Source: Marinobacter koreensis (GTDB lineage Bacteria > Pseudomonadota > Gammaproteobacteria > Pseudomonadales > Oleiphilaceae). Taken from it: a stretch of DNA of 64,000 nt. The DNA lies in the NCBI RefSeq assembly GCF_023156285.1, contig NZ_JAKZAJ010000005.1:124001-188000 (forward strand). The letters run 5' to 3'. Shown here one piece after another: positions 25,381 through 36,027 of this stretch; the stretch's first letter is position 1; every line of letters begins with the position of its first letter. Made by a program: the position numbers and the translations under genes. The notes below the pieces were generated by a model, which was not told where the DNA came from, searched no databases, and saw only the letters and a program-made list of their open reading frames with translations.

Positions 25381-27134
25381 TACAGGGTTCCTTCACCCGT
25401 CAGGCGTTTGATGGTCTCGAGCAGGATCTCGTGATCCTTATTGTTCTCCAGACCCTTTCTCCAGACGATGCGAGCCTGCTCTTCCTCGCCCGCCATCCAG
25501 AGCGCTTCACCATAATGTGCGGCCACTTCCGGGTCCGGGTAGGCTTCCCACGCTTTTTTCAGGTATTGCAGGGCGGGCTGCAGCCGGCCTTCCTGGTAGA
25601 GCACCCAGCCCATGCTGTCGAGGATGGCGGGGTTCTCCGGATCCAGTTGCAGGGCGCGACCGATATACTGCCTCGCCTCTTCCAGTCTGTCGGAACGGGT
25701 GGTGAGAATGTAGCCGAGGGCGTTCAGGGCCACCGCATTATTGGGTTCGGTCTCGATGATCCGGCGCAAATCGGCTTCGGCCTTTTCCGGCTGGTCCATG
25801 CTGTCGTAAAGCATGCCTCGTGCGTAGCGGATCTGGGCATTGTCCGGGAAAGCCTCCAGTGCCTGCGTCGCGCTGTCGAGTGCGGCTTGCTGCCGGTTTT
25901 CGTCCAGAAGCAGGTTGACTTCCAGAAGCCAGAAATTCTCGGCCTGGGCGGGATGGCTCTCCCGCATGGTACGGATCCGGGTCAGCGCCTCGTCCACCTT
26001 GCCCTGTTCGGCAAGCAGTGCGCTCGCCCGGGCCAGTGCGGGAAAATAGTAGTTGCCCTGGCGCACACCGTCATAGAATCCGATTGCCTGGTCGGTATTG
26101 CCGTCCTCTTCCTCGATCCTGCCGAGATAGTAGTTGGCCTCGTTGGTATGATGCCCCTGCTCAAGCAGTTGGGTCAGTTCATCCTTGGCCAGATCTTTCT
26201 GGTTGTTCTCCAGAGCGACAAGGGCGTGTGAAAGCAGCAGTCCCGAGTTGTCCGGGTACAGGTCCACCAGGCGTTTGAATTCGTCCTGGGCTGCCTGCAG
26301 GTCGCCCTCGTTGATCAGCATGCGGCCATAAAGCGTGCCCATCTGGCGGCTGTTGGGGAACTTGCGGGTGTTCCGCATCAGGTAGTCCAGCGCCTCCCGT
26401 TTCTCGCCGGTCTCGTACAGGAGATCTCCGCGCAGCACGATGGCAGGCTGGAAGTTTTCATGCTCTTCGAGCAACGGGTCCAGCTGTTTGAGTGCCTGGT
26501 CTGGCTTGCGGTTGATCTTAAGGAGCAGGGCAATGCTGTAGTCCAGTTCCGGTGTGTCCGGGTGGCGCGTGGCCAGGCGCTGGTACAGCGAAAGCAGTTC
26601 TTGCTGTTGCTCGGCCGGTAGGCTGGCGGCCATGGCGGCAAGACTGTCGAAGTCCGCATCGCCACCCTGGTTCATGATCTGCTCCATGTGATCCAGGGCC
26701 GTCTGAAGGTCGTTGCGTTTGACCGCCTGAATGGCTGCGATCCGATGGGCCTGCAGGTTTTCCGGGTCTACCTCCAGCCAGAGTTCGGCAAGCTGGGTCT
26801 GGGCGTTGTCGCCGTTGAGCGATTGGGCAATGCGCATGGCCCGCTCAATGACGCCTTCATCCCGGGACTGTTTGGCCGCTTTCAGGTAGTTCACCAGGGT
26901 GACGTCGTAACGCCCGCGCTGGGCGGCGATCTCGGCGCTCATCAGAAGATAGAGGACGTCCGGCTCAAAGTCCGCATACTCGATCGGCTTTTCCGGTGTG
27001 TCCTTGGTGCTGTCTGAGGCAGATGAATCGGAAGCGGGTTGCTCCGATGAGCCGGTCAGGCTGGCGCAGCCCGGCAGGCCGGCGAGGGTGACACCCAGAA
27101 TGAAGGTGGCCAAAAACGGTGCGGATTTGTGCAT
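25380..27134 (-). CDS. TPR-repeat lipoprotein
   Basis: 584 aa. The signal peptide ends with lipobox LPGC (Cys23), then a Ser/Glu-rich linker and about twelve TPR-like helical pairs (for example NAVALNALGYILTTRSDRLEEARQYIGRALQLDPENPAILDSMGWVLYQEGRLQPALQYLKKAW). A TPR protein upstream of lolB is usual in pseudomonads and Marinobacter. It is probably a scaffold at the inner face of the outer membrane; its partner is unknown. It is divergent from hemA. Confidence 0.85.
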   Translation of the reverse strand: MHKSAPFLATFILGVTLAGLPGCASLTGSSEQPASDSSASDSTKDTPEKPIEYADFEPDVLYLLMSAEIAAQRGRYDVTLVNYLKAAKQSRDEGVIERAMRIAQSLNGDNAQTQLAELWLEVDPENLQAHRIAAIQAVKRNDLQTALDHMEQIMNQGGDADFDSLAAMAASLPAEQQQELLSLYQRLATRHPDTPELDYSIALLLKINRKPDQALKQLDPLLEEHENFQPAIVLRGDLLYETGEKREALDYLMRNTRKFPNSRQMGTLYGRMLINEGDLQAAQDEFKRLVDLYPDNSGLLLSHALVALENNQKDLAKDELTQLLEQGHHTNEANYYLGRIEEEDGNTDQAIGFYDGVRQGNYYFPALARASALLAEQGKVDEALTRIRTMRESHPAQAENFWLLEVNLLLDENRQQAALDSATQALEAFPDNAQIRYARGMLYDSMDQPEKAEADLRRIIETEPNNAVALNALGYILTTRSDRLEEARQYIGRALQLDPENPAILDSMGWVLYQEGRLQPALQYLKKAWEAYPDPEVAAHYGEALWMAGEEEQARIVWRKGLENNKDHEILLETIKRLTGEGTL

Positions 27135-27368
27135 GCAACTTCCCGTTACTTGTCAGCGACGCTTGATAATGACCCGGGCTTTACCCGCGAAATTGAGGTA
27201 GATCGGGTACCGGCCGTGGCCGAGCCCCTATAATGGCATAAGCGTATGATCTTGCCCAATCGGTCCGCACTTGCCGAAGGTCCGCGGTTTTTGGGTGGCA
27301 GGCAGCGGCCCGCGTCGTTAAAATGTCGGTAATTTAACCTTTATAAGAGTAGGGTTTTCAGGTCCGAA
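27135..27368. promoter_or_regulatory. Divergent promoter region TPR lipoprotein/hemA
   Basis: About 235 bp. A perfect TATAAT lies at 27229-27234 on the plus strand without a good -35, a candidate hemA -10 with a long leader. Nothing else can be assigned. Confidence 0.35.
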
Positions 27369-28658
27369 ATGGCACTGGTTACACTGGGAATCAATCATCG
27401 AACCGCCCCGGTCGAGCTTAGGGAGCGTATTGCGTTCACGCCCGAGCGAATGGCCGAGGCGTTCGCCGAGTTGCGGGCAGCTTCTGGTGCCAGTGAGGCG
27501 GCCATCCTGTCCACGTGTAATCGGACGGAGCTCTACCTCGCCGGAGACGATGACTGTGCGCCGGCGGTCCTGCGTTGGCTGGCGGGTTTTCACAACCTCG
27601 ATGCGGCTGACCTGGAGGAGGCGCTTTACGTCCATCGGGATGCCGAGGCGGTTCGTCATATGATGCGGGTGGCGGCAGGCCTGGACTCCATGGTTCTGGG
27701 CGAGCCGCAGATCTTCGGACAGCTGAAGGACGCCTACGCCCTTGCCAGGGAAAACGGTGCGACGGGCTCGTTCCTCTCCCGGCTGTTCGAGCATACCTTT
27801 TCGGTTGCCAAACGTATCCGGACCCATACCGCAATCGGCGAAAACCCCGTATCCGTCGCCTATGCGGCGGTCAGCATGGCGCATCATATTTTCGCGGACA
27901 TGTCCCGTAACCGAGCCCTGCTGGTTGGTGCGGGCAAGACCATTGAGCTGGTCGCCCAGCATCTCGCCGAAGCCGGCGTGAAGGATTTCCTGGTGGCCAA
28001 CCGAACGCTGGAGCGCGCCCAGGTGTTGGCCGAGGCCTACGGTGGCAAGGGTATTGTTCTCTCCGAGATTCCGGGCCACCTGACCGATGTCGATATTGTT
28101 ATTTCCTCCACCGCCAGCCCGCTGCCCATCCTCGGGAAAGGCGCGGTGGAACGGGCGCTGAAGAAACGCAAGCGTCGTCCCTATTTCATGGTTGATATTG
28201 CCGTTCCCAGGGACATCGAGCCGGAGGTGGCGTCGCTGGACGACGTCTATCTGTACACCGTTGATGATCTTCGTCACGTGATCGAGGAAAACATCCGTTC
28301 CCGGGAGGGCGCTGCCCGGGAAGCCGAGAACCTCGTTCTGGACGGCGTTCAGGACTTTTTGCGCCAACTGCGTGCTCTCGACGCGGTGTCCACCCTCAAG
28401 CAGTTTCGGCAACGGGCCGAGACCCTTCGTGACAACGAAACCGAGAAAGCCCTTCGGGCCCTTCGCAATGGTGCCGATCCCGAAACCGTTTTGCGCGGTC
28501 TCGCCCGGGGCCTGACCAACAAGCTTCTCCACGAACCGTCCGTGCAGGTGCGCAAGGCCACGACCGAGGGCCGCACGGAGGTGACCGAGTGGCTGCGTGA
28601 GTTGCATCAGCTTGATGCGTTGGACGCCGACACAGTCACCACACCGGAAAAACTATGA
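27369..28658 (+). CDS. hemA: Glutamyl-tRNA reductase
   Basis: 429 aa. HemA makes glutamate-1-semialdehyde from Glu-tRNA, the first step of haem synthesis. The catalytic Cys50 lies in [23 protein letters not shown] and [20 protein letters not shown] (NADPH domain) follow, then a C-terminal dimer helix. The stop overlaps the prfA start (ATGA), as in many gammaproteobacteria. The N-terminus [14 protein letters not shown] suits haem-regulated turnover, but that is only inference. Confidence 0.97.
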   Translation: MALVTLGINHRTAPVELRERIAFTPERMAEAFAELRAASGASEAAILSTCNRTELYLAGDDDCAPAVLRWLAGFHNLDAADLEEALYVHRDAEAVRHMMRVAAGLDSMVLGEPQIFGQLKDAYALARENGATGSFLSRLFEHTFSVAKRIRTHTAIGENPVSVAYAAVSMAHHIFADMSRNRALLVGAGKTIELVAQHLAEAGVKDFLVANRTLERAQVLAEAYGGKGIVLSEIPGHLTDVDIVISSTASPLPILGKGAVERALKKRKRRPYFMVDIAVPRDIEPEVASLDDVYLYTVDDLRHVIEENIRSREGAAREAENLVLDGVQDFLRQLRALDAVSTLKQFRQRAETLRDNETEKALRALRNGADPETVLRGLARGLTNKLLHEPSVQVRKATTEGRTEVTEWLRELHQLDALDADTVTTPEKL

Positions 28659-29743
28659 AGCCATCCATTCAGTCCCGCCTCGAACAGTTGGTTGACCGGT
28701 TCGAGGAGGTCAGCGCGTTGCTGAGCGATTCCGCCACTATTGCCAATCAGGACCGGTTCCGGGACCTTTCCCGGGAATTCGCTGAAATCGAGCCCGTCGT
28801 CCATTGTTTCCAGGCCTGGCAACAGTCTCTGTCGGACATCGATGCCGCGCAGGAGCTGACCCGCGATGCCGATGCCGACATGCGGGAAATGGCAGAAGAA
28901 GAGCTGAAAAGTGCTCGGCTGAAGAGTGAAGAGCTGGATGAAGAACTGCAGCGGCTGATGCTGCCGAAGGACCCGAACGACCGGAAGAACGTATTTCTCG
29001 AAATCCGGGCCGGCACCGGCGGTGATGAGGCTGCCATTTTTGCCGGGGATCTGTTCCGGATGTATTCCCGTTACGCCGAGCGCCGCCGCTGGCAGGTGGA
29101 AGTGCTCAGTGAGAATGAGGGTGAGCACGGTGGCTTCAAGGAAGTCATTGCGAGAGTCGCTGGCGAGGGTGTGTACGGTGCTCTGAAGTTTGAATCCGGG
29201 GCCCACCGGGTTCAGCGCGTACCGGAAACCGAGTCCCAGGGCCGCATCCATACCTCGGCCTGTACCGTGGCCGTGATGCCGGAGGCGGACGAAGCGGAGG
29301 CGGTCCAGCTCAACAAATCGGATCTGCGGGTGGATACCTTCCGGGCCTCGGGCGCCGGTGGTCAGCACGTCAACAAGACCGATTCCGCCATCCGGATCAC
29401 CCACCTGCCCACCGGTATCGTGGTGGAATGCCAGGAGGAGCGATCCCAGCACAAAAACCGGGCCAAGGCGATGAGCCTGCTTGCCTCCCGTCTGCAGAAT
29501 GCCGAGACCGAGCGGCAGCAGAAAACCATGGCCGAAACCCGAAAGAGCCTGGTGGGGAGCGGCGACCGCTCCGAGCGGATCCGGACCTACAACTTTCCCC
29601 AGGGCCGTGTCACGGATCATCGGATCAACCTCACCCTCTACAAGCTGGACGAAGTGATCACCGGGGACCTGGATGCCGTGATCGTTCCGCTGCAGCAGGA
29701 ACATCAGGCCGAACTGCTGGCCGCGCTGGCCGATGACCAGTAA
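28655..29743 (+). CDS. prfA: Peptide chain release factor 1
   Basis: 362 aa. RF1 reads UAA and UAG. The catalytic GGQ is in [21 protein letters not shown], the codon-reading tripeptide is P-E-T ([14 protein letters not shown]) where E. coli has P-A-T, and the N-terminal helical domain is normal. It overlaps hemA and prmC (11 nt), so the three genes are translationally linked. Confidence 0.97.
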   Translation: MKPSIQSRLEQLVDRFEEVSALLSDSATIANQDRFRDLSREFAEIEPVVHCFQAWQQSLSDIDAAQELTRDADADMREMAEEELKSARLKSEELDEELQRLMLPKDPNDRKNVFLEIRAGTGGDEAAIFAGDLFRMYSRYAERRRWQVEVLSENEGEHGGFKEVIARVAGEGVYGALKFESGAHRVQRVPETESQGRIHTSACTVAVMPEADEAEAVQLNKSDLRVDTFRASGAGGQHVNKTDSAIRITHLPTGIVVECQEERSQHKNRAKAMSLLASRLQNAETERQQKTMAETRKSLVGSGDRSERIRTYNFPQGRVTDHRINLTLYKLDEVITGDLDAVIVPLQQEHQAELLAALADDQ

Positions 29744-30596
29744 CCCCTCGCTGGCCTGCGAGCGTCTGATTCGAGAAGCCGCAGGTCGTATTGCCAGCGA
29801 CACGCCACGACTGGATGCCGAACTTCTTCTCAGTCACGTGACCGGCTGGAGCCGCACCCGATTCCGGGCCTGGCCGGAGCAGGACGTGTCTCCGGAGCAG
29901 GCCGACGCATTTCGAGCCCTGGTGGACGCCCGTGTTGAAGGAACCCCCATTGCCTATCTTCTCGGACACCAGGAGTTCTGGTCGTTGTCACTCAGGGTCT
30001 CCAGGGCGACCTTGATTCCTCGTCCGGACACCGAGTGCGTGGTGGAAGCGGCCCTTTCATTGCCATTACCCGGCTCTGCGCGGGTGCTGGACCTGGGCAC
30101 CGGAACCGGCGCCATTGCCCTGGCGCTTGCGTCAGAACGCTCCGGCTGGTCGGTTCGTGCCTGCGATTGCGTGCCCGAAGCGGTCGAGCTCGCCCGGGAA
30201 AATGCGCGTTCGCTGGGATTGCCGGTGTCTGTCGAGCTCAGTAACTGGTTTGAGGGCCTGACGCCGGGAACCTTTGATCTGATTGTGTCCAATCCGCCTT
30301 ATATAGAAGAGAGTGATCAACACCTCGGTCAGGGGGATGTGCGTTTCGAACCATCCAGCGCCCTGGTGTCGGGCGTGGACGGTCTGGACGATATCCGAAC
30401 CATTCTGGACCATGCGCCCAGGTGGCTCTCGCCCGGTGGTTGGTTGCTGATGGAGCATGGGTTTGACCAGGCCGAGGCGGTGCGGGCATTGTTCAGGGCC
30501 AGAGGATTTGACGCCGTCGAGAGTCGCCGGGACTATGGCCAGCGGGACCGAATGACGCTGGGGCAATGGCCGGGCGACTCGGACACAACTCAATAG
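29733..30596 (+). CDS. prmC: Release factor glutamine methyltransferase
   Basis: 287 aa. PrmC methylates the Gln of the GGQ motif in RF1 and RF2. The N-terminal helical domain is followed by the SAM site [17 protein letters not shown] and the catalytic SNPPYIEE. It starts within the end of prfA. The gene order hemA-prfA-prmC is standard. Confidence 0.96.
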   Translation: MTSNPSLACERLIREAAGRIASDTPRLDAELLLSHVTGWSRTRFRAWPEQDVSPEQADAFRALVDARVEGTPIAYLLGHQEFWSLSLRVSRATLIPRPDTECVVEAALSLPLPGSARVLDLGTGTGAIALALASERSGWSVRACDCVPEAVELARENARSLGLPVSVELSNWFEGLTPGTFDLIVSNPPYIEESDQHLGQGDVRFEPSSALVSGVDGLDDIRTILDHAPRWLSPGGWLLMEHGFDQAEAVRALFRARGFDAVESRRDYGQRDRMTLGQWPGDSDTTQ

Positions 30597-30611
30597 AATG
30601 GGGAGACGGGC

Positions 30612-31373
30612 ATGCTCAGCGATGAAGAGCTGCTGCGCTACAGTCGACAGATTCTGATGCCGCGGTTTGATATCGCCGGACAGGAAGCGCTCAAATCGGC
30701 GCGGGTCCTGGTGATCGGTGCGGGTGGTCTGGGGTGTCCGGTGGCCCTGTATCTGGGGGCCGCAGGGGTTGGCCACCTGACCCTTGTGGACGACGATGAG
30801 ATCGAGCTGGCCAACCTGCAGCGTCAGATTGGCTTTGAGCAGGATCAGTTGGGCGAATCCAAGGCGGAGAGCCTGGCGGATCGGGTCCGGCGTATCAATC
30901 CGCTCGTGTCGGTGACTGCCATTAACGACCGGCTGTCTGGCGATGCGCTCAAACGTCAGGTAGAGGAAAGCAGCCTGGTGCTCGACTGCAGTGACAATTT
31001 CGCCACCCGCTTTGCGCTGAATCGGGCCTGCGTGGCAGCCCGGATTCCGCTGGTGTCCGGTGCCGCCATTCGCGGCGAAGGCCAGTTGTCCGTCTATGAC
31101 CGTCGGGTAGAGGATAGCCCCTGTTACCACTGCCTGTACCCGGAGCAGGGCAACGAGGATCTGACCTGTTCCCAGGCCGGGGTGATTGCGCCGCTGGTGG
31201 GTATGATCGGCGCGGCGCAGGCGATGGAGGCGATCAAGGTGATCAGCGGTGCCGGCAAGCCGCTCATTGGCCGTTTGCTGGTGCTGGATGCCTGGCAGAT
31301 GCAGTGGCGGGAGATGAAGCTGGCCCGCGATCAGGAATGTCCCGTCTGCTCTAACCCTGTCTCTGGCTCCTGA
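30612..31373 (+). CDS. moeB: Molybdopterin-synthase adenylyltransferase (MoeB/ThiF family)
   Basis: 253 aa. It adenylates the C-terminus of MoaD so sulfur can be added. The nucleotide site GAGGLGCPVALYLGAAGVGHLTLVDDDEIELANLQRQ is at residues 35-70, with the family Arg and Asp following. The zinc motifs appear as CYHCLYPE and CPVC near the end. ThiF is a close relative, but position next to prmC and the length favour MoeB. It starts 15 bp after prmC. Confidence 0.93.
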   Translation: MLSDEELLRYSRQILMPRFDIAGQEALKSARVLVIGAGGLGCPVALYLGAAGVGHLTLVDDDEIELANLQRQIGFEQDQLGESKAESLADRVRRINPLVSVTAINDRLSGDALKRQVEESSLVLDCSDNFATRFALNRACVAARIPLVSGAAIRGEGQLSVYDRRVEDSPCYHCLYPEQGNEDLTCSQAGVIAPLVGMIGAAQAMEAIKVISGAGKPLIGRLLVLDAWQMQWREMKLARDQECPVCSNPVSGS

Positions 31374-31374
31374 C

Positions 31375-32778
31375 CTAGTCTTTTAACGCCTGGAACCTGG
31401 CGATCGCTTCCTTCCGGCTTTCCTTCAGATCGACAATGGGTCTGGGGTAGCCCTTCGGGATGACTCCCCCTTTGGCCCCCGGGTCATGAATGCGCTTGGC
31501 ATCGAGTTTTGACAGCTCCGGCACCCACCTTCGGATGAACTCGCCGCTGGGGTCGAACCGTTCACTCTGGGTGACCGGATTGAATACCCGGAAGTACGGC
31601 GCGGCGTCGGTTCCGGTCGAGGCGCTCCATTGCCAGCCGCCGTTATTGGACGCCAGGAATCCGTCCACGAGCTTCGACATGAAATAGGCTTCCCCCAGGC
31701 GCCAGTCGATGAACAGGTTCTTGGTCAGGAACATGGCGGTGATCATTCGCAGGCGGTTGTGCATCCAGCCTGTCGCGTTGAGCTGACGCATGGCGGCGTC
31801 GACAACTGGGACGCCGGTCCGCCCTTCCTTCCATGCATCAAAATGGTCTCCGGGCGGGTTCCACTCCAGCGCCTCCGTTTCCGGTTTGAAGGCCCGGTGC
31901 ATACTGACCCGCGGATAGTGATACAGGATGTGGATGTAGAAATCCCGCCAGGCGATCTCGTTGATCCAGGTAATCAGTCCTTCCTGATTGCCCCCGCGGC
32001 CCTGGACCTCCCGTGCTGCAAGCAGGCACTGGCGACCCGACAGTACGCCGTTGGCCAGGTAAGGCGAGAGCTGACTCGTGCCATCCACGGCGGGAAAATC
32101 CCGCTGCTCCTTGTAGGCTCCAGCCCGGGTTTCAAGAAAGCGTTCCAGCTGGTCGTGCGCGGCATTTTCGCCGGTTTCTACCAGGGCGGGCGGTGCCTCC
32201 CTGAATGGGGCGGGAATGGCGTCGATCTGGCTGGGACGGATGGCATCGCCGCAGGCAGAGGGAGACGGAAAAGCCGTGGGTGCGGTTTCGTCAATCCAGC
32301 TCTGCCAGCGCCGCGAGAAGGGTGTGAACACCGAATAGGGCTCGTTCTGTTGCGTCAGGATCTCGCCAACTGGCGCGACCGTCTGGTCCCGGTACTTGCA
32401 GATGGTTACCCCGAGACCATCCGCCTTCTGTTTGAGGCTTTTGTCCCGGCGTCTCTCGTTGATGCCATACTCTTCGTTGAAATGGATGTGCGTGATCCTG
32501 TGTTCCCGACAAACGTTGAGAAGAGCGTCCTGGCTCTGGGTGAAGTCGTCTGCATCCAGGAAAACCATTGGGATGCCCAGCGCTGCCAGCTCCCTTGCCA
32601 GGGCGTTTGCGTGGTCGATGACGAACTTTACCCGCGCCGGGGACCAGTCATGGGTTTGCCATTGCCCGGGGGTCACGATATAGCATGCCGTGACCGGCTC
32701 TCGGGTTTGACAGGCGGCGGTGAGCGCCGGGTTGTCGGCGACGCGCAGATCGTTTCTGAACCAGACCAGTTGAGTCAT
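31375..32778 (-). CDS. phrB: Deoxyribodipyrimidine photolyase
   Basis: 467 aa. It repairs cyclobutane pyrimidine dimers with blue light using FADH and an antenna. The N-terminal antenna domain (LVWFRNDLRVADNPAL) is followed by the FAD domain with TSQLSPYLANGVLS, EIAWRDFYIHIL and the conserved WMHNRLRM and NNGGWQWSASTGTDAAPYFRVFNPVTQSERFDP. It is convergent with moeB, whose stop codon lies 2 bp from this stop. Confidence 0.96.
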   Translation of the reverse strand: MTQLVWFRNDLRVADNPALTAACQTREPVTACYIVTPGQWQTHDWSPARVKFVIDHANALARELAALGIPMVFLDADDFTQSQDALLNVCREHRITHIHFNEEYGINERRRDKSLKQKADGLGVTICKYRDQTVAPVGEILTQQNEPYSVFTPFSRRWQSWIDETAPTAFPSPSACGDAIRPSQIDAIPAPFREAPPALVETGENAAHDQLERFLETRAGAYKEQRDFPAVDGTSQLSPYLANGVLSGRQCLLAAREVQGRGGNQEGLITWINEIAWRDFYIHILYHYPRVSMHRAFKPETEALEWNPPGDHFDAWKEGRTGVPVVDAAMRQLNATGWMHNRLRMITAMFLTKNLFIDWRLGEAYFMSKLVDGFLASNNGGWQWSASTGTDAAPYFRVFNPVTQSERFDPSGEFIRRWVPELSKLDAKRIHDPGAKGGVIPKGYPRPIVDLKESRKEAIARFQALKD

Positions 32779-32926
32779 TGATTTCCCTGTTTTCCCGGGC
32801 TGACCCGCATACGGGTAATTACAGCCACTGTTGCAATAAAATCACCAACTTGTGTATTCGCTGGGGCGGCGGGTTTGGATTATAGTTAAGCCCGATCAAC
32901 GGCGCTTGAACGGGAGTAAGGAACGG

Positions 32927-33739
32927 ATGATTCAGGAATCCGAAAATCGGCGGGATGGCGCCTGGCGGCAACCCTACAGACTGGAATCCGGTCAGACTCA
33001 ATATCACGAACTGGGCCACGTCCAGCTCTGGGTAACGCTTCTGGATCTCGAGTGGCAGGTGCGCCTGAGGACCCTTGAAGCGCAGGGTGACCCCTCGGCA
33101 TGGACCGAGCGTGTAGGGCATGTGTTGCCGTCTCTTGATGTGCCGCTCCAGCGATTTATTCGCCCGGAAAACGACGGCGGTACCATCACGTTCATGCCGG
33201 CGGTTGCCAGTCTGCCAACCGTAATACGGCCGTTTCAGCCGATGACGATTCCGGCAGGTGGGCGTTGTGTCATCTATGTTGGCACCATGGTCTGGATGAA
33301 GGTCTGCGTGGGGCCGAACGAGACGCCGCTGACGGAAATCCCGCTTTCTACGCCCCTGATGACCTGGGTGGGCCGGAACACCATGGAGGGTGAATTGTGT
33401 TATTCCTCGTCAACGTTTGCCCGGCTGGTACTGGAGGCTGTTCCCAAACGCCCCTGGCGGGCGGTGACGCCGGTGACGATCATCAACCGGCGGTCAGAGC
33501 CTTTGCTGCTGGAACGATTCAGCCTGCCGACGCCATTGTTGTCGTTGCATCAGAATGAGCGAGCGCAACTGTGGACGCCGGGGGTGACCGTGGAGTGTGA
33601 AACCGATATGAATTCCGCAAGCCTTCGTGTCGACACGACATTGCTGCCGGCTGCTGGCAATTGCCGCAAGGTTGGCGACGCCCGTGAGAAAAGTTCCCGG
33701 GGCCGGCTGGTGCGGGCGTTTGATCGAATGTTTGGCTAA
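32927..33739 (+). CDS. DUF432-like protein
   Basis: 270 aa, mostly beta strands, without signal peptide. Features such as PFQPMTIPAGGRCVIYVGTMVWMKVCVG, TPLMTWVGRNTMEGELCYSS and VTPVTIINRRSEPLLLERFSLPTP recall DUF432 proteins, which often sit beside MscS channel genes. The function is unknown; a cytoplasmic modulator of the channel is a reasonable guess. ATG 32927 is preceded by AAGGAA and GGGAG. It is first in an operon with mscS, rimB-like, rimK and an M14-like gene. Confidence 0.62.
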   Translation: MIQESENRRDGAWRQPYRLESGQTQYHELGHVQLWVTLLDLEWQVRLRTLEAQGDPSAWTERVGHVLPSLDVPLQRFIRPENDGGTITFMPAVASLPTVIRPFQPMTIPAGGRCVIYVGTMVWMKVCVGPNETPLTEIPLSTPLMTWVGRNTMEGELCYSSSTFARLVLEAVPKRPWRAVTPVTIINRRSEPLLLERFSLPTPLLSLHQNERAQLWTPGVTVECETDMNSASLRVDTTLLPAAGNCRKVGDAREKSSRGRLVRAFDRMFG

Positions 33740-33756
33740 TCGCAGGAGCGTTCACT

Positions 33757-34677
33757 TTGCTGGAGGATATCAAGACAGGCCTGTTGTCTGTGATCGATGG
33801 CGTTGCCTGGGCCCAGTGGTTCAGTGCACTGTTCCTGCTCGTCCTGGGCCTGGTGGTGGGGGCGGCTGTTGCCCGCAGCGTTGCCAGTGTGATGGCGGAG
33901 CGCACATCGCGGCATCATGCGCTGATGGTCCGGCGGCTGGTGTTTTATCTGATCGTCACGCTGTTTGCGATTGCGGCGTTGAGAGAGGCCGGGTTTTCCC
34001 TGGATGTTGTGCTGGGCGCTGCGGGTATCCTCACAGTCGCCATCGGCTTTGCCTCCCAGACGTCGGCGTCCAATATGATCAGTGGGCTGTTCCTGCTGGT
34101 GGAAAAACCTTTTGAAGTCGGCGACGTGATTGAAGTGGACACGACCATCGGAGAGGTGGTCGGTATCGACATGCTCAGCGTAAAGCTGCGGACGCCCGAC
34201 AACCTGTATGTACGGATTCCGAATGAAACGCTGATCAAGACCCAGGTCATCAACCGCTCCCGTTTTCCGATCCGTCGTCTCGACCTGGTGGTGGGTATTG
34301 CCTACGCTGAAGATGTGGAGCGGGTGGAATCCCTCTTGTTGGCCCTCGCGGAACAGGAACCACTTTGCCTTGAGGAGCCAAGGCCTTTCGTGCTCGTGAC
34401 AGCGTTCGGTCCGTCCTCCGTGGATCTGCAGTTCTCTGTCTGGGTCCCCCTTGACAAGGTTCTCGAGGGGCGTAGCAGAATGATGGTTGCGATCAAGGGC
34501 ATGCTTGATCGAGAGGGTGTCGAGATACCTTTCCCGCATACCAGCGTGTATGCGGGCACTCACTCCGAACCTTTCCGGGTACAGCTGCTCAGCCCGGAAG
34601 CAAGCCCCGAACAAAAGGAAACATCGGATGCCGAAAGTGCCCAGCGAGTCAGCCCCGAAGGACAAGCCGGAAAATAG
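33757..34677 (+). CDS. MscS-family mechanosensitive channel
   Basis: 306 aa. TM helices at about 20-43 and 58-78, then the pore-lining TM3 (VVLGAAGILTVAIGFASQTSASNMISGLFLLVEKPFEVGDVIEV), whose continuation into the beta domain is the MscS signature, and the alpha-beta cage region ending about 275. A TTG start at 33757 has GGAG at about 8 nt. It opens on membrane tension during osmotic downshock. Its end overlaps the next gene by 50 nt. Confidence 0.93.
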   Translation: MLEDIKTGLLSVIDGVAWAQWFSALFLLVLGLVVGAAVARSVASVMAERTSRHHALMVRRLVFYLIVTLFAIAALREAGFSLDVVLGAAGILTVAIGFASQTSASNMISGLFLLVEKPFEVGDVIEVDTTIGEVVGIDMLSVKLRTPDNLYVRIPNETLIKTQVINRSRFPIRRLDLVVGIAYAEDVERVESLLLALAEQEPLCLEEPRPFVLVTAFGPSSVDLQFSVWVPLDKVLEGRSRMMVAIKGMLDREGVEIPFPHTSVYAGTHSEPFRVQLLSPEASPEQKETSDAESAQRVSPEGQAGK

Positions 34678-35125
34678 CGAGAACAGGATATGCCTTGGTT
34701 GGCGGGAATGGGTGTCCTTGCCGGATCTGGATATTGCCCGGATCAAGGCCAAGATCGATACCGGCGCCCGGACTTCCTGCCTGCACACGTTTCGTACCGA
34801 GCCCTACACCGAAAACGGTGAGCGGCGCGTCCGTTTCTGGGTGCATCCGGTTCAGAACGATCTGCATCAGGTTGTCGAGTGCGACGCAAGAATCCTCGAT
34901 GAGCGGAATGTTTCGGATTCCGGAGGACACAAGGAATTGCGTTTGGTGATCGAGACGACCGTGGTGGTGGGCAACCAGAGCTGGCCCATTGAAATGACGC
35001 TGACCAATCGGGACTCAATGCGGTTCCGGATGTTGCTGGGCCGAACCGCCATGGCGGGTCGCTCGGCGGTTTACCCCGAATCTTCCTATCTTGCCGGCGA
35101 GCCGGTTATAAGGACTGACACATGA
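34628..35125 (+). CDS. RimB-like retropepsin-fold protease (Zn_protease/DUF785)
   Basis: 165 aa. [13 protein letters not shown] is the DTGA motif of retropepsin-like aspartyl proteases, once annotated as ATP-dependent zinc protease; a second conserved piece is [10 protein letters not shown]. In pseudomonads such a protein (RimB) is encoded with RimK and acts on the glutamylated state of ribosomal protein S6. ATG 34628 has AAAGGA upstream and starts inside mscS, and its TGA overlaps the rimK ATG. Confidence 0.82.
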   Translation: MPKVPSESAPKDKPENSENRICLGWREWVSLPDLDIARIKAKIDTGARTSCLHTFRTEPYTENGERRVRFWVHPVQNDLHQVVECDARILDERNVSDSGGHKELRLVIETTVVVGNQSWPIEMTLTNRDSMRFRMLLGRTAMAGRSAVYPESSYLAGEPVIRTDT

Positions 35126-36027
35126 AAGTTGCGGTACTGTCGCGAAACAAGAATCTGTATTCCACCCGGAGACTGGTGGAGGAGGGAATCAATCGCGGCC
35201 ACGAGGTGCATGTGATTGATTGCCTTCACTGTTCCATGAATATCACCTCGGCGGATCCAAGGATCAGTTACCACGAGGAGGATATTGAAGGCTTTGACGT
35301 GGTGATTCCACGAATCGGTGCCTCGGTCACGTTCTATGGTACAGCCGTGCTCCGTCAGTTCGAAATGATGGGGGTGTTCCCGGTCAACGAATCGGTGGCT
35401 ATCACCCGCTCGCGGGACAAGCTCCGGTCGCTGCAGTTGCTGGCCCGGAAAGGCGTTGGCATGCCGGTAACCGGCTTCGCGAACAAGCCTGACAACGTGC
35501 CTGAGCTTCTGAAAATGGTGGGCGGTGCCCCGGTGGTCATCAAGCTGTTGCAGGGGACCCAGGGTATTGGTGTGGTCCTGGCTGAAACCCGCAAGGCTGC
35601 GGAGAGCGTGATCGAGGCCTTTATGGGCCTGAAGGCGGACATCCTGGTGCAGGAGTTCATCAAGGAAGCCGGCGGCGCCGATATTCGGTGTTTCGTACTC
35701 GGCGATAAGGTCATCGCGGCCATGAAGCGGCAAGGGGCCGAAGGCGAGTTCCGTTCCAACCTGCACCGTGGCGGTACCGCCTCCCTGGTCCGGATCACGC
35801 CCCAGGAACGTCGTACCGCGATTGCCGCTGCCAAGGCCATGGGGCTGAATGTGGCCGGCGTGGACCTGTTGCGTTCGAGTCGTGGCCCCCTCGTGATGGA
35901 AGTGAATTCGTCGCCGGGACTGGAAGGCATCGAGAACGCGACCGGCAAGAATGTCGCGGGCATGATCATCAACTGGACCGAGAAGAACCAGAAGCCCTGG
36001 AAGACACGGACCAAGGGGCAGGGATGA
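35122..36027 (+). CDS. rimK: RimK-type ATP-grasp glutamate ligase
   Basis: 301 aa. RimK adds glutamates to the C-terminus of ribosomal protein bS6. The ATP-grasp parts are present: [37 protein letters not shown], the catalytic [19 protein letters not shown], and [28 protein letters not shown]. The length equals E. coli RimK. ATGA overlaps on both sides show strong coupling with rimB-like and the M14-like gene. Confidence 0.95.
   Translation: MKVAVLSRNKNLYSTRRLVEEGINRGHEVHVIDCLHCSMNITSADPRISYHEEDIEGFDVVIPRIGASVTFYGTAVLRQFEMMGVFPVNESVAITRSRDKLRSLQLLARKGVGMPVTGFANKPDNVPELLKMVGGAPVVIKLLQGTQGIGVVLAETRKAAESVIEAFMGLKADILVQEFIKEAGGADIRCFVLGDKVIAAMKRQGAEGEFRSNLHRGGTASLVRITPQERRTAIAAAKAMGLNVAGVDLLRSSRGPLVMEVNSSPGLEGIENATGKNVAGMIINWTEKNQKPWKTRTKGQG

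Noticed and set aside
27318..29803. Long minus-strand frames (429 and 398 aa) opposite hemA and prfA
   Set aside because: They mirror well-supported plus-strand genes in GC-rich DNA, have no recognisable domains and no ribosome-binding sites.
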